A DNA stretch of 64,000 bases from Novosphingobium sp. B1 (GCF_900176395.1 NZ_FWXL01000004.1:331001-395000), one strand, 5' to 3'. Counted from the stretch's first letter, positions 15,479 to 25,661 are shown. The notes: generated by a model from the sequence alone, not told the origin. A program made the numbers and translations.

Positions 15479-17614
15479 TCATGATTCATCGGGCGGGTCT
15501 GTTTCCCCAACGTCGGGCTGCTCCCATGACGCAGCTACGGCAGGCCAATTCGGCACAACGCCTGCGTGATTTAGCCAAGTCTCCCAGAATTTTGGATCGT
15601 CAGATCGTGGGCGCTGAGGCTTTTCGAGGTTACGTACTCGGAGGAGAACAGGCGTTGGGACCGCCCAACCTAGTAGAATAGCCTGTTGAGATGGAAGGGT
15701 TGGCAACTCGCCGAGTAAACTCCCGAGCGCATCTGGAACAAGTCGGCGAACAAGGTTTTGGTCGACATCGTTGACAATGCGATGGAGGAGGAATGAATTG
15801 CATTGAGCCAATACCGTAGGTGAAAGCTCAGACGGTCGCTGGGATGCTAAAACCAAGCCCAGTCCAAATTTGCGGCCTTCCCGCGCGATGCGCTCAAAGG
15901 TCTGACGGCAGAGTTCAGCAGCCTGCGTGCTCGCGCCAGCGTCGGCGTCTTTCCGGACAAATGTATGGGCTTCCTCAAGAACCATGACGGTCGGCAAGGC
16001 TGCATTCCCTGCCTGAATGTGACGCTGCAAGGCCTCAAAGATAAGCCGTGAAATCACCGCAACCGCGATGTGCACAACATCGGATGGAACAAGCGACAGG
16101 TCGAGAATGGCCAGCGGTTCCGGTGCATTTTCTCCAGGGCCGAGAAGCGCACTCAGCCAAGCCGTCAGAGACTCCGCGCCATCCGTATCGATGACGGGGC
16201 GCAATCCTGCGTCTCCAAGGTTGACCTGGATCCGATTGATCAGGGGTTCAACATTGTTCACGGCTTGACCGCCGGTCGCCATCGCTACCTCATGGATGCG
16301 GTCCGGAAGCTCGTCAACATTAAAGCGGACCGGCGCGTCCTCGCTAATCTCACCGTGCGTGGAGGCCGTCGGGAAAGCGTCGGTGATACTTCGCAGTGCA
16401 GCCAAGACTGCTTCTAGGTCCTGCGGTTGAAAGTCGTTAAATCTCGGATTGCCCTGCCAAATGTAATGCCGAGCGTCGTGAACACCCTGCACAACGGGAC
16501 GGATAGCGACAATCGCATCACGCAAATCAATGGCGTCATTGCCGTAGGTGGTTAAGTTGTTCTCATCGGATTGGGTCAGACTTATGAGGCCTTCCAGCAA
16601 GGAACCGAAGTCGCGATTGCGCGGAAATCCTGCGACGCTCTGCGGCAAATCGGAATAGAGCTGTTCAAGCTGCCGAACGTAACCATTGTATCGCCTTACT
16701 GCCTGCGATCTGGCGGTAACGGCGGATGACCCTGCGTTCCGTAACTGCCGAAGTGCCCTCAGCAAGAGCGGTCGTTGAACGCCGGGCTGTGCGGACGTAA
16801 AGGCAGCCCATTCCTGGCCGTTCCAAAGCCAGCCCGGAACGGTAAGCGCTCGCGCCCCGTCCCTGCCTCCGACGGCGAACCGCCGGACAGGTATTGTGCC
16901 GTCCTCAAAGGCTTGCGAGTACTCTCCGTTGGGATCGAGGATAATGAAACGGGCATTGGCGGGCGGCGCATCTGAGTGCGGCTCCGCACCTTGCGCCTGT
17001 TGTGCCACGCTTTCCAGTGACCAACGGACAATTCCGGCAACGGAGCACGACTTTCCGCTGCCGGTGTTGCCGAGAATGGCAAGGTGGCGACCAAAGAGCT
17101 TATCGGGGTGGACCCAAACTCTGGCGTTGCCAGCAAACGGGGCCGTCCCAACCTCAATCACCCTGTCGGCGTTCCGGGCCTCTACAATTGAACGGAGTTG
17201 GACCGATGTCGGAAGTAAGACTGGATCGCCAACAGAGGGTAGCACCGGTACGCCGCGCTCCAGACAGTAGACCGGCTGACGCTCAGCGTCATTTCCTTCG
17301 AGTATGAGCGTGCCAAATGGAATGGCCGTGATGGTGCGCGCAGGAAATGGTAGATCGACAAGCGCATCATCTTTCGATCCCGCGCCACCTTTGGCGCGGA
17401 TGATCGAGATGCCCTTAATGACAGCCACGACGGCACCTGTCTCGTTAGGAATCAGGACATAGGCGTTGACGCGGGGAAAGCCGGTCGGGCTGCCGGTGTT
17501 GAGAGCCGTAGCCTGCGGAGTTTCGTTGAATAGGACGACGTTCAGCTCCTCAGCGGTAACGTTCTCGACGCGCCCGACGGTCAGCGAACCGATACGATCA
17601 ACGATTGTGGTCAT
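15479..17614 (-). CDS. herA: HerA-type hexameric ATPase, partner of SIR2
   Basis: A 711-aa FtsK/HerA-superfamily translocase. Residues 1-165 form the beta-rich HAS-barrel. Walker A is GNTGSGKS at 182-189 and Walker B is PTVMVLEEAHTF near 545, followed by FGLGLVLASQRPSELSPTVL. It overlaps the SIR2 gene by ATGA. SIR2-HerA pairs are a described anti-phage system in which the two proteins form a large complex with nuclease and NAD-consuming activity. The bacterial herA here has no NurA partner next to it, which supports the defence role over DNA repair. Confidence 0.9.
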   Translation of the reverse strand: MTTIVDRIGSLTVGRVENVTAEELNVVLFNETPQATALNTGSPTGFPRVNAYVLIPNETGAVVAVIKGISIIRAKGGAGSKDDALVDLPFPARTITAIPFGTLILEGNDAERQPVYCLERGVPVLPSVGDPVLLPTSVQLRSIVEARNADRVIEVGTAPFAGNARVWVHPDKLFGRHLAILGNTGSGKSCSVAGIVRWSLESVAQQAQGAEPHSDAPPANARFIILDPNGEYSQAFEDGTIPVRRFAVGGRDGARALTVPGWLWNGQEWAAFTSAQPGVQRPLLLRALRQLRNAGSSAVTARSQAVRRYNGYVRQLEQLYSDLPQSVAGFPRNRDFGSLLEGLISLTQSDENNLTTYGNDAIDLRDAIVAIRPVVQGVHDARHYIWQGNPRFNDFQPQDLEAVLAALRSITDAFPTASTHGEISEDAPVRFNVDELPDRIHEVAMATGGQAVNNVEPLINRIQVNLGDAGLRPVIDTDGAESLTAWLSALLGPGENAPEPLAILDLSLVPSDVVHIAVAVISRLIFEALQRHIQAGNAALPTVMVLEEAHTFVRKDADAGASTQAAELCRQTFERIAREGRKFGLGLVLASQRPSELSPTVLAQCNSFLLHRIVNDVDQNLVRRLVPDALGSLLGELPTLPSQQAILLGWAVPTPVLLRVRNLEKPQRPRSDDPKFWETWLNHAGVVPNWPAVAASWEQPDVGETDPPDES

Positions 17615-18894
17615 ACCACTCCGTCACCTTCACCGATTTCCGAAGATGAGCTTCTGCCGCGCCGCTCCACAAGCTCGCTCATTCGGATTGTCAGCGGGTC
17701 GATCGCCGGTTTGGGTAAGTAATGCTCCACTAGCATTTTCAAGTCGCCAAAGTGGGTGCCGAGCAACAAGGAAAGCTGTTGCGGTCTGCCAACGTGGGAG
17801 ACAAAAGACGCAATTCGTTCGTGAGGCTTCATACTCCACCCCAAGATGACCAGATGCGTGGAGGGCAGAGTGAGCATGTCAGCGATGATACGGTTAATGT
17901 GGTCGTCGCCAAAGCCGTAGCCGTAAGTGACGAGTACGTTATTGGGTTGGCAAATAGCCGATGAAAGATCTCGGAATAAATCTGCATAGGGATATGCAGC
18001 AGTTTCCAAATCTTTTGCCGAATTTGGATAAATCATTACCGAGTTACGTGGACTCGTCGGGACAGAAGGGTGTTGGGCGTGGGCACCAAAAGGCAATCCG
18101 GTTCGATAAAGCCTTGGTTTCTCGTAGCGCCAGTCGAGTGAGCCGTGGAGCTTGGTAAGGTGCACAACTCCTTCCAGATGCCGGGGCTCGCCCCGAATGC
18201 CCGGCGGTGTGTAGTGCATGTCGATCCGCAGCCTGGACGACCGGAATTCGGGCTCTATGGCACCGATGAAGCGATCAATAATGCGAAGACCAGCATAATC
18301 GCAGCCGCGCTCTAGCACACGGTCGTAGTTTGTTGTGAAGACATGAAGCCGTTCCCGAGACGCAGCGCGGCTGGCGAAACTCATAAGGAAAGAAACGAGA
18401 ATTTCACGGCCAGACGGACTTCCGTCCGTTGGCGCTTCCTCGAGAGCATCCCGAATGCTCGCCTCAGTGGCGAGCACGTCACTGATGAAGCCACTAAGCA
18501 CCTTGTCGATTGCCGCTTCCCAGATAGCGGCGTCTGTGTGCCCAAGGATTTGCAGCCCGCTGAGCAATGACAGCGCAGCGGACAGTTCGTCTTCAATATT
18601 GGCGCTGCCCCTTCCAATTGCCGTGGCCAGTTCTTTCGCCTTCGCGCTGACGCGATCCTCGTGCGGGCAGCCGACAAAACCTGCGCCGGTCATGCTCGTG
18701 GGCTTTCCACCGACGTAGCTGGCTAGCCCGGTAGTGAAGCCGTTGCCGACAAGAAGGGAGAGATGCTCGGCCTGAAATACTGCAGAAAGCCATGGCTCTA
18801 TGCGCTTGCGCCAGTGGCTGATTTCCTTTGCTGGGTCCACTGGCGTCGAAGTTTCACCACCAACGTGAACAATATGGTCATGGTCCCACCGCAT
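17611..18894 (-). CDS. SIR2-family effector of a SIR2-HerA defence system
   Basis: A 427-aa SIR2-like protein. The NAD-binding start is SLLVGNGFTTGLA (GNG at 50-52), then FTTNYDRVLERGCDYAG (Asn189) and LTKLHGSLDW with the candidate catalytic His250. There are no zinc-binding cysteine pairs, so it is not a canonical deacetylase. Known relatives degrade NAD+ or DNA when activated with HerA. The ATG at 18894 has GAGG five bases upstream; the longer frame overlaps the GIY-YIG gene. It follows the GIY-YIG stop by 13 bases and overlaps herA, so all may share one transcript. Confidence 0.9.
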   Translation of the reverse strand: MRWDHDHIVHVGGETSTPVDPAKEISHWRKRIEPWLSAVFQAEHLSLLVGNGFTTGLASYVGGKPTSMTGAGFVGCPHEDRVSAKAKELATAIGRGSANIEDELSAALSLLSGLQILGHTDAAIWEAAIDKVLSGFISDVLATEASIRDALEEAPTDGSPSGREILVSFLMSFASRAASRERLHVFTTNYDRVLERGCDYAGLRIIDRFIGAIEPEFRSSRLRIDMHYTPPGIRGEPRHLEGVVHLTKLHGSLDWRYEKPRLYRTGLPFGAHAQHPSVPTSPRNSVMIYPNSAKDLETAAYPYADLFRDLSSAICQPNNVLVTYGYGFGDDHINRIIADMLTLPSTHLVILGWSMKPHERIASFVSHVGRPQQLSLLLGTHFGDLKMLVEHYLPKPAIDPLTIRMSELVERRGRSSSSEIGEGDGVV

Positions 18895-18907
18895 GTTGCC
18901 CTCAGGT

Positions 18908-20131
18908 TTATTTTGGGTTTGTTGGCCGCGTTTCAACAAGAGAAGCGCGGCTTACATCATAAAAGTAATTGCTGATTGTGCCATCCTTGATGCGATCTAC
19001 TACATCATCAATGACAAAGCGCGGAACAAGGAACCACTCACGCGGCGTGACCGGATTGCCGAACCGGTCTTTGATTTCGATGTTTAGTCGCGCTGGTTCA
19101 AAGACCCGGTGGATCAGATTTTCCAGCTTGGTGCGGTTGATGTTGTAGAGCGTGTAGGTAGCGACCACTTCCACATCCGCGAGAAGGAAGGTCGCGTCCA
19201 GCTTTGCATTGGCGATGCGTTTTTGCACATAGCCGCCGGTCACGCCAATCTTGTGCAGCACTTCCCGGTTGGCTGCGACAACCGGATGCTCGGACTTGCT
19301 GCGCAGCACATAGATTGTCCCGCTGGCCAGGTCGTCTTCCTGTGGTTCGTCGGAAAATGGCGAAGGCTCTTCCCGCACAAATAGCGGCCCCGCCTCGGGG
19401 TCGGTAATCCGGCGTCCTGCCTCGTCCTTATGCAAGGCGCGTTGGAGCGACCGCATCAGCATGTTGCTCTCGGTGCCATTATCAAAAATCACCCGCAACC
19501 GCGCATCGGTGCGGGCCTGAGCATTTGTGAAAATCTCACCCATCTCGGCCACATAGGCCTTCTGGCCGCCGACAATGAACCATGCACCGGGCCGGATTTC
19601 GGCCTTCAGCTCAAACGGGCGCGACGCTCGAATGCCTGTCTCCAGCTCACGCTGCACCTGGTCAAACAAGGGTTTGAAATTCGCAAAGTCGGCGCAACGC
19701 TCGCGATTGGCAATCTCCTCGGCAGCGCGCTTTTCCTCCGCCGTGCGGACATGGCGTAGCTCTGTAATCTCCGGCGTTCCTAATGAACCCTCCAGTTCCG
19801 CAAGCAGCGCATCGATATCCATATCGGCAGGATCGTCCGTCACGGCGATGGCATTGGCATCAAGCAGGCGCTGGCGGTCCAGCGGTTCTAGGATTGCACG
19901 GCAATCTTCCTGGGCACGGAGCCGATCAAGGCGCGTGGCATAAAGCCGCTCAAAGATGTCCCGCTCTTCCCCATGCCGTGGCGCGTGGCCGTGCTCATCG
20001 ACAAATCGCTGGATCTCCTCGAATCCAGCGATGATCCGCTCTTCGCGCGGGCTTCGCCCGGTCTTTTTCTCAGGTGGCGCAAAATCCGACAACTGCTCGG
20101 CAAGCGCATCAAGATCGAGTTCATCCGTCAT
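18908..20131 (-). CDS. GIY-YIG nuclease family protein of the methylase-helicase cluster
   Basis: A 407-aa protein. The segment TIYVLRSKSEHP near residue 272 followed by HKIGVTGGYVQKRIANA near 294 is a GIY-YIG-type (T5orf172/MUG113) nuclease core; QKRIANA supplies the conserved Arg. The first 250 residues are helical and charged and may contact the partner helicase. The ATG at 20131 overlaps the helicase gene end by 11 bases. Together with the upstream helicase and methyltransferase it looks like the nuclease of a three-gene restriction-type system. The catalytic Glu is not identified with certainty. Confidence 0.82.
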   Translation of the reverse strand: MTDELDLDALAEQLSDFAPPEKKTGRSPREERIIAGFEEIQRFVDEHGHAPRHGEERDIFERLYATRLDRLRAQEDCRAILEPLDRQRLLDANAIAVTDDPADMDIDALLAELEGSLGTPEITELRHVRTAEEKRAAEEIANRERCADFANFKPLFDQVQRELETGIRASRPFELKAEIRPGAWFIVGGQKAYVAEMGEIFTNAQARTDARLRVIFDNGTESNMLMRSLQRALHKDEAGRRITDPEAGPLFVREEPSPFSDEPQEDDLASGTIYVLRSKSEHPVVAANREVLHKIGVTGGYVQKRIANAKLDATFLLADVEVVATYTLYNINRTKLENLIHRVFEPARLNIEIKDRFGNPVTPREWFLVPRFVIDDVVDRIKDGTISNYFYDVSRASLVETRPTNPK

Positions 20132-22214
20132 AGCGGCCCTCTTTCTTGTAGCGCATGAAGGCGGCAGCGCCTTCGGCCAGTTTGCGTTCGTAAGCATCGG
20201 CGGCGGTGATGGAAGGTGGTCGCTGGCGCTCCTTGATGAAGCGCGCGGCCCGCACGGCGTAATCCTTGGCTTCATCGGGGGTGAAGCTGGTCCGCTTCCC
20301 AGCAATGGCAGCGGCCACCTGCTTCAAGCTGGCTTCGCTCATGGTTTTGGCCAAGATGGCATAGGCCTGCTGGAAGGGATTAATGCGGTCGATCAGGTCG
20401 ATGTCGAGTTCCCGCACGTCCATGGCAAACTTGCGCACCCCGTCGATCAGCGCCGTGTTGGCGCTGGGCTCGTCGTCGCCACCCTTCGCCTGCTTACCCT
20501 CATCGCCCATGGCGATACGGGCAGCCTGCTGGGTGAGGTTCAAGGCAGCAATGGCATGCTGCCGGACAGCTTCTTGATCCTCGTCGTCTAGCTCGGGGTA
20601 TTTGTCTTTGATGATCCTGCCCATGCGAAGTTGCGTGAGCTCCTCCGCAACAAGGTCGCCGCCTGCATGGTCGCCCTCGAACAAGCCGCGCTCAATCGTG
20701 CGTTTGTCCTGCACGAAGGTGGCAATCACCTCGTTTAAATCTTCCTTACAGATGCGGGTAGCCTCTTTGCTTTTGGGCTCTGCCAGACCCTTGATCTCGA
20801 TCTGAAACTGCCCGGTCTGCTCGTTGAAACCGACATTGCACTGGTCGGGTTTGTAGCCTTCTCCCCCGTAATCGAAGCCCGGTGCGGGGCCGCTTTGCGG
20901 GTTCTTCGGCGTGAAGTTGAAGCGCGGTGCCAGCACCTGTTCCATCAGCAAGCTCGCCGCGATAGCTTTCAGCGTATCGTTGACCGCTTCGGCCACCGCC
21001 GATTCAGATGCGTCCGGCTCGGCGATCAGATTGGTGAAGCGGGCACGGGCTTTGCCGGGCGCATCGCGCGTGGCGCGGCCAATGATCTGCACGATTTCGG
21101 TCAGGCTGGCGCGGTAGCCCACCGTCAGCGCGTGCTCGCACCAAATCCAGTCAAAGCCTTCCTTGGCCATTCCCAGGGCAATGATGATGTCCACATGCTC
21201 GCGGTTGTTCTTCTGCGCGGGATCTTTCAGCGCAGCGGAAACGCGGTCGCGCTTGGCGGCGTCATCGTCCACCAGGTCAGCAATGCGCAAAATCTTCCCG
21301 TCTGCCGTCTTCACCAGCTGGAAGCCGGTGGCAGGATCGGTTCCCTGCCAGTCGCCCAGCTCCTCGATGATGTGTTCCACCTCGCGAATTTTGTCTTTCG
21401 TGCTCTCGCGCGAATTGACGTTGGGGATGTGGATGATGGTCTTCTCTGCCGGGTTCAGCACCGCGAGAATGTCGTCGGTGTAGGAGCCGGAATAGAAGAA
21501 ATACCCGATGTCGAGCTGCTTCAGATGCTCATAGCCATTGAGCTGCTCGTAGTAGGTGTAGGTGACGGTATCGAATTTGGCTTCGTCGCCAGGTGCAAGC
21601 ACGGCCTCGGCATCGCCCCGGAAATAGCTGCCTGTCATGGCGACGATATGCACCTTATCGCGGGCGATGAACTCGCCCAGATGCTTGCCCAGCACATTAT
21701 CCGGGTTGGCGGAAACGTGGTGGAACTCGTCTACGGCGATCAATCGGTTGTCGAATGCTTCGATCCCGAAACGCTCCACCGCGAAGCGGAACGTCGCATG
21801 CGTGCAGACCAAAACCGTGTCGTCGCTGACAAGGAAGCTGCCGACGGAATTGACCTTGCCACCGTCTTCCCCCGGCGCGTTGCACAGATTCCATTTCGGC
21901 TGCACCGTCCAGTCAGCCCAGAACCCGTATTTGCTCAACGGCTCGTCGGCGAAGCTGGAGCCAATGGACTTTTCCGGCACCACAATGATGGCCTGCTTCA
22001 CGCCCTGATTGGCCAGCTTGTCGAGCGCGATGAACATCAGCGCCCGGCTCTTGCCTGACGCGGGCGGCGATTTGATCAGCAGATATTGCTCGCCGCGCTT
22101 TTCATAGGCGCGTTCCTGCATGGCGCGCATGCCCAGCGCATTGGACTTGGTGGAATTGCCGTTACGGGCATAGGATACGGAAACCGACGGGATGTTGTTT
22201 TTGTCGATGGTCAT
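20121..22214 (-). CDS. DEAD/DEAH-box superfamily 2 helicase of the restriction-like cluster
   Basis: A 697-aa SF2 helicase. Motif I is PPASGKS at 50-56, motif II is VDEFHHV (Asp162, Glu163, His165), motif III is MTGSYFRGD, and motif VI is QIIGRATRD. Translocation of DNA coupled to the neighbouring methyltransferase and nuclease is the likely role. It overlaps the methyltransferase stop (ATGA) and the GIY-YIG start, so the three are translationally coupled. The C-terminal third is helical without a recognised domain. Confidence 0.88.
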   Translation of the reverse strand: MTIDKNNIPSVSVSYARNGNSTKSNALGMRAMQERAYEKRGEQYLLIKSPPASGKSRALMFIALDKLANQGVKQAIIVVPEKSIGSSFADEPLSKYGFWADWTVQPKWNLCNAPGEDGGKVNSVGSFLVSDDTVLVCTHATFRFAVERFGIEAFDNRLIAVDEFHHVSANPDNVLGKHLGEFIARDKVHIVAMTGSYFRGDAEAVLAPGDEAKFDTVTYTYYEQLNGYEHLKQLDIGYFFYSGSYTDDILAVLNPAEKTIIHIPNVNSRESTKDKIREVEHIIEELGDWQGTDPATGFQLVKTADGKILRIADLVDDDAAKRDRVSAALKDPAQKNNREHVDIIIALGMAKEGFDWIWCEHALTVGYRASLTEIVQIIGRATRDAPGKARARFTNLIAEPDASESAVAEAVNDTLKAIAASLLMEQVLAPRFNFTPKNPQSGPAPGFDYGGEGYKPDQCNVGFNEQTGQFQIEIKGLAEPKSKEATRICKEDLNEVIATFVQDKRTIERGLFEGDHAGGDLVAEELTQLRMGRIIKDKYPELDDEDQEAVRQHAIAALNLTQQAARIAMGDEGKQAKGGDDEPSANTALIDGVRKFAMDVRELDIDLIDRINPFQQAYAILAKTMSEASLKQVAAAIAGKRTSFTPDEAKDYAVRAARFIKERQRPPSITAADAYERKLAEGAAAFMRYKKEGRYDG

Positions 22215-24985
22215 GCAGCGGCCCCCGTCTTCCGTTTTTTCGTTGCTCCCGCGCCAGCGGTCATTTTCGTGTACAGCTCAAACAGCTTCTCCAACCGTTC
22301 GGTGTCGTTCTTGAAGCGGCGGCCAATGTAGATGCGCTCCATTACCTCGTCGTTGCGCTCATGCGCTTCGCGCAGTTTAGCTGGCATTTTCTCTGGGTCG
22401 TATAGTTCCGCAATTGTAGCCGGGAAGTGAGCTTCACGCGCCAATAGAATGTCCTCGGCACAGCGGGTAAGATCGGCCTTGTTCTTGTCGGTAAGCGAAG
22501 GGACAGGAAAGTTATTCCATCCGATAGTGCCGCTGTAGGACAAGTCAGTTCGCATCCTGACGCAAACCGTTGCAATCCAAACCCAGTGAAGTTTTGATGA
22601 AATAATAGCAAACTCAAAAAGCTGCGGGTCGAGCAAAATGCAGGCACGATTGCTGACAATGGTATCCGCACTCAAAAGATCAGCTGTAACAAACGGCCTT
22701 CGTTCGGAAACTACCTTTGGGACAGCAATTTGTTGTTGCCTTGGTTGATTTATCCAAGCAAAGCGATGTGGTCGGTTGATCGCAGTCTTTGCCCGGGTCC
22801 CGGCTTCATTTCTGAATTTCCGAACCTTTTCAATCCTTTCGTAAATTGCCGGAATATTAATGGCATTATTTAGCGTGTCATTTTCTATCCAAATGCACCA
22901 TCTCTGGTGGCCATTTACTATCTCGGTTGATCCAAGAAACAGTCTAATGAACGCAGACGCTTCAGGTGCCTCTGCTAGAAGATCATCGCGCTCCTCTTTT
23001 GATAACAACAGATGACCACCATCAAGGGGACCGCTGCCATCTGCAATGCAAGACAAGCCGTTTAATGGGGCGCGCGCCGCGTCAACAAAAATCTGAGGTG
23101 CGGGAAGTAAATAGGCATTAATTTGATCTACTTCACGGGCAGTCGACTCTGCACCGTCGCCTTCATTAAAAATGACTTTTTCTCGTTTGTTTTTTAGGCA
23201 AATACCAACAATCACGACGGTCACGCCAGCATTGTGGGCGGCCAAGTTTGCCCATTTCAGGCTTGTGTGAGCGAAGAAAATTTCATGACCCAATTTCGCT
23301 ATCATTGGCCACAACAGGGGCACGTGGGCACCTTGGCAGACAGAGTTGGTAGCAACGAATGCTGACGAGGCTTCCGTGTGCCTTCCATATTCGGCTGCCT
23401 TGACAAACCACGCAGCAACGTAATCGAGAGATTTCCAACCGGCCAACCGCCCTTCAAAAATAGATGACAGGTCTGCCTTCTGCTCGTCAGTTTGCCACTT
23501 GCTGCCAAGATATGGCGGATTGCCGCAAATGTACGTCTCTCCACCTTCATTCTCGAAATCGATCTGTGCTTGGTCGAGCGGCGTTGCAAACAGGTCATCG
23601 CTTACAAGCTTTACGCCCGTTCCCGTTGGCGGGCAGATAGAAAGCCAATCGAGCCGCAGCGCGTTGCCACAGGTGATCCAGTTTTCGGCATTAAGCGGCA
23701 GAAACTCGGCGAGAGCCAGCTTCTGCCCCCGGTAGAGCGCATCGCATTGAAACTCAGCAATGATCAGCGCCAGCCGCGCAATCTCTGCCGGGAAGTCGCG
23801 AAGCTCGATGCCCCGAAAATTGGTCAGGGGGATGTCGGATGCGCGCGCGGCTTCGCCACGGCGGCGGTTAATCTCCGCCTCAATCTCCCGCATTTCCTTG
23901 TAGGCTATGACCAGGAAATTGCCGCTGCCGCAGGCCGGGTCGAAGACCCGGATGCGGGCCATGCGGTTGCGCAGGTTCAACAGCTTGCGGGGGTTGTCAC
24001 CGGCCTCGGCGAGCTGCTCGCGCAGGCTATCGAGAAAGAGCGGATTGAGCACCTTCAGGATGTTGGGGCGGCTGGTGTAGTGCATACCCAGTGCGCCGCG
24101 CTCTTCATCGTCGGCCACGGCCTGGATCATCGACCCGAAGATGTCGGGGTTGATCTGGGTCCATTTCAGGTGGCCGATATGCAGCAGGTACGACCGGGCG
24201 ATGCGGCTGAATCTCGGTACGTCGAGACTGCCAGAGAACAAGCCGCCATTCACATAGGGAAAACCGTTAGCCCAGCTGCGGATGCCTGCGGCTTCCCGAT
24301 CCTTGATCGCGGTATTCATCGCCCGGAAGATTTCGGCGATGACCTCATGGGTATTGGATGAGTCCTTGGCGCTCATCTGATCGACGGTGGCGGTGAACAG
24401 GCCGCTGCCATGGAAGATGTCGGTATCCTCGGCGAAGAAGCAGAAGATCAGCCGGGCCATGAAATGGTTCATGTCCGGTCGGCGCTCGGCGGTGCTCCAG
24501 TCGGGATTGTCTTTCAGGAGCTCAACATAGAGCCGGTTGAGGCGACTGGTGGCGCGGATGTCGAACGCGCTATCGCGCACCTGCTTGACGGTGGTGATGC
24601 CAGCCAGCGGCAGGAAGAAGCCAAAATGTTCTGGGAAGTCAGTGAATGCGCAGGCGACGGTCTCGCCGGATTCTAAATCCTCGGCCTCGAACGTGTCGCC
24701 GTCAGTGGCCAGAATGAACTTGGCCTTGCCGCGCGCGGTGGCGGGGCTGCTGCGCAGTGCGCCAAGCATAGCGGCCACTTCGCCGGGGTCGGCGACCGCC
24801 AGATGGATGTTGCGGGTTTGCAGCACGCCACCCACATCGGACTTATTGGATGCGCCCGTACGCAGCCGCTTGATGGTGGTGGCTTTGTTGCCGAAAGCTT
24901 CGAGGAACTGATACGGGAACTCTTCCCGGTCGAACGGGCGTTCGGCCAGGGCAGATACGGCTTCTTCGATCTCAACGGCGTTCAT
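22211..24985 (-). CDS. Class I SAM-dependent DNA adenine methyltransferase
   Basis: A 924-aa gamma-class N6-adenine methyltransferase. SAM-binding motif I is FDPACGSGNFL near residue 346 and the catalytic motif is GNPPY near 487. The N-terminal 300 residues are helical; the C-terminal 430 should hold the target recognition domain. It heads a coupled trio with a helicase and GIY-YIG nuclease, a restriction-modification arrangement resembling type I/IIG logic split over genes. GC content drops sharply just after NPPY. Start: ATG 24985 is chosen because the family usually begins MNAVEIE; ATG 25009 in the same frame is an alternative. Confidence 0.87.
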   Translation of the reverse strand: MNAVEIEEAVSALAERPFDREEFPYQFLEAFGNKATTIKRLRTGASNKSDVGGVLQTRNIHLAVADPGEVAAMLGALRSSPATARGKAKFILATDGDTFEAEDLESGETVACAFTDFPEHFGFFLPLAGITTVKQVRDSAFDIRATSRLNRLYVELLKDNPDWSTAERRPDMNHFMARLIFCFFAEDTDIFHGSGLFTATVDQMSAKDSSNTHEVIAEIFRAMNTAIKDREAAGIRSWANGFPYVNGGLFSGSLDVPRFSRIARSYLLHIGHLKWTQINPDIFGSMIQAVADDEERGALGMHYTSRPNILKVLNPLFLDSLREQLAEAGDNPRKLLNLRNRMARIRVFDPACGSGNFLVIAYKEMREIEAEINRRRGEAARASDIPLTNFRGIELRDFPAEIARLALIIAEFQCDALYRGQKLALAEFLPLNAENWITCGNALRLDWLSICPPTGTGVKLVSDDLFATPLDQAQIDFENEGGETYICGNPPYLGSKWQTDEQKADLSSIFEGRLAGWKSLDYVAAWFVKAAEYGRHTEASSAFVATNSVCQGAHVPLLWPMIAKLGHEIFFAHTSLKWANLAAHNAGVTVVIVGICLKNKREKVIFNEGDGAESTAREVDQINAYLLPAPQIFVDAARAPLNGLSCIADGSGPLDGGHLLLSKEERDDLLAEAPEASAFIRLFLGSTEIVNGHQRWCIWIENDTLNNAINIPAIYERIEKVRKFRNEAGTRAKTAINRPHRFAWINQPRQQQIAVPKVVSERRPFVTADLLSADTIVSNRACILLDPQLFEFAIISSKLHWVWIATVCVRMRTDLSYSGTIGWNNFPVPSLTDKNKADLTRCAEDILLAREAHFPATIAELYDPEKMPAKLREAHERNDEVMERIYIGRRFKNDTERLEKLFELYTKMTAGAGATKKRKTGAAA

Positions 24986-25173
24986 TGTGCTGTGCAATTC
25001 CAATGGCATGGCGGCAATCCGCACGCCTTGTCCAATTCGCACATGGGCCGCGATGACAGAGAGGGCGCCGGAGCTGCCTTGCCAGAAAATGGCCGGGCGC
25101 GATGGTTACGGCAAGCGAAAAGATGGCAATAACATCGATCTGGCTGGTTCTCTGCCGGTAGGAATTGGGGCGG

Positions 25174-25386
25174 TCATGCGACCGCCCCCGTCATCGTGCG
25201 TTCGGTGATAACGCGCATCACGAGGCGACCCTGGAGGGGGATCGCATCGCAGGTGATGGAGAAGCCCATGCCATCCTGATTGGGCCAGGCGGCCCCGATG
25301 GGCGTCCAACTGGCGTTCTTGCCTTCGCCAACGACACGGTAGATGCGGTGGGTCGGCTTGCGACTGGGATTGCTGGTGGTGGTCAT
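25174..25386 (-). CDS. Small conserved hypothetical protein of mobile elements
   Basis: A 70-aa protein with AGGAG eight bases before the ATG. The core THRIYRVVGEGKNASWTPIG followed by AAWPNQDGMGFSITCDAIP reads like the small soluble proteins found beside mobilization genes in alphaproteobacterial plasmids and islands. There is no signal peptide, membrane helix or cysteine motif. Function unknown. It lies 188 bases upstream of the methyltransferase gene on the same strand; 25387-25661 upstream of it holds no gene I can support. Confidence 0.65.
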   Translation of the reverse strand: MTTTSNPSRKPTHRIYRVVGEGKNASWTPIGAAWPNQDGMGFSITCDAIPLQGRLVMRVITERTMTGAVA

Positions 25387-25661
25387 GATGATGCTCCTTT
25401 GGTGATGATCCGCGAGACCATCTCGCGGCTTCATGGGGAGCCAAGGGCACGGCGCATGGAGCCGCTGGTCACACCCCGCGCCAGCGCGCCCGCAGGGCAT
25501 GGAGCTGCACAAGCCAACGGCGCGGAAGCGAATGGGGTTGATCGGCGGCGGCGCAGTGCCAGCACGCTCACCGCTCAGAAGCCGGTGTGGTTCTCTCACG
25601 GAGCTGTTGCCAAACGGATGATGGCGACAAAGCAGCGTGGCCTTATATCAGCCCTCGCGCT

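Noticed and set aside
17611..18894. SIR2 gene as a protein deacetylase
   Set aside because: There are no zinc-binding cysteine pairs, and the overlap with herA matches the defence-type SIR2-HerA pair instead.
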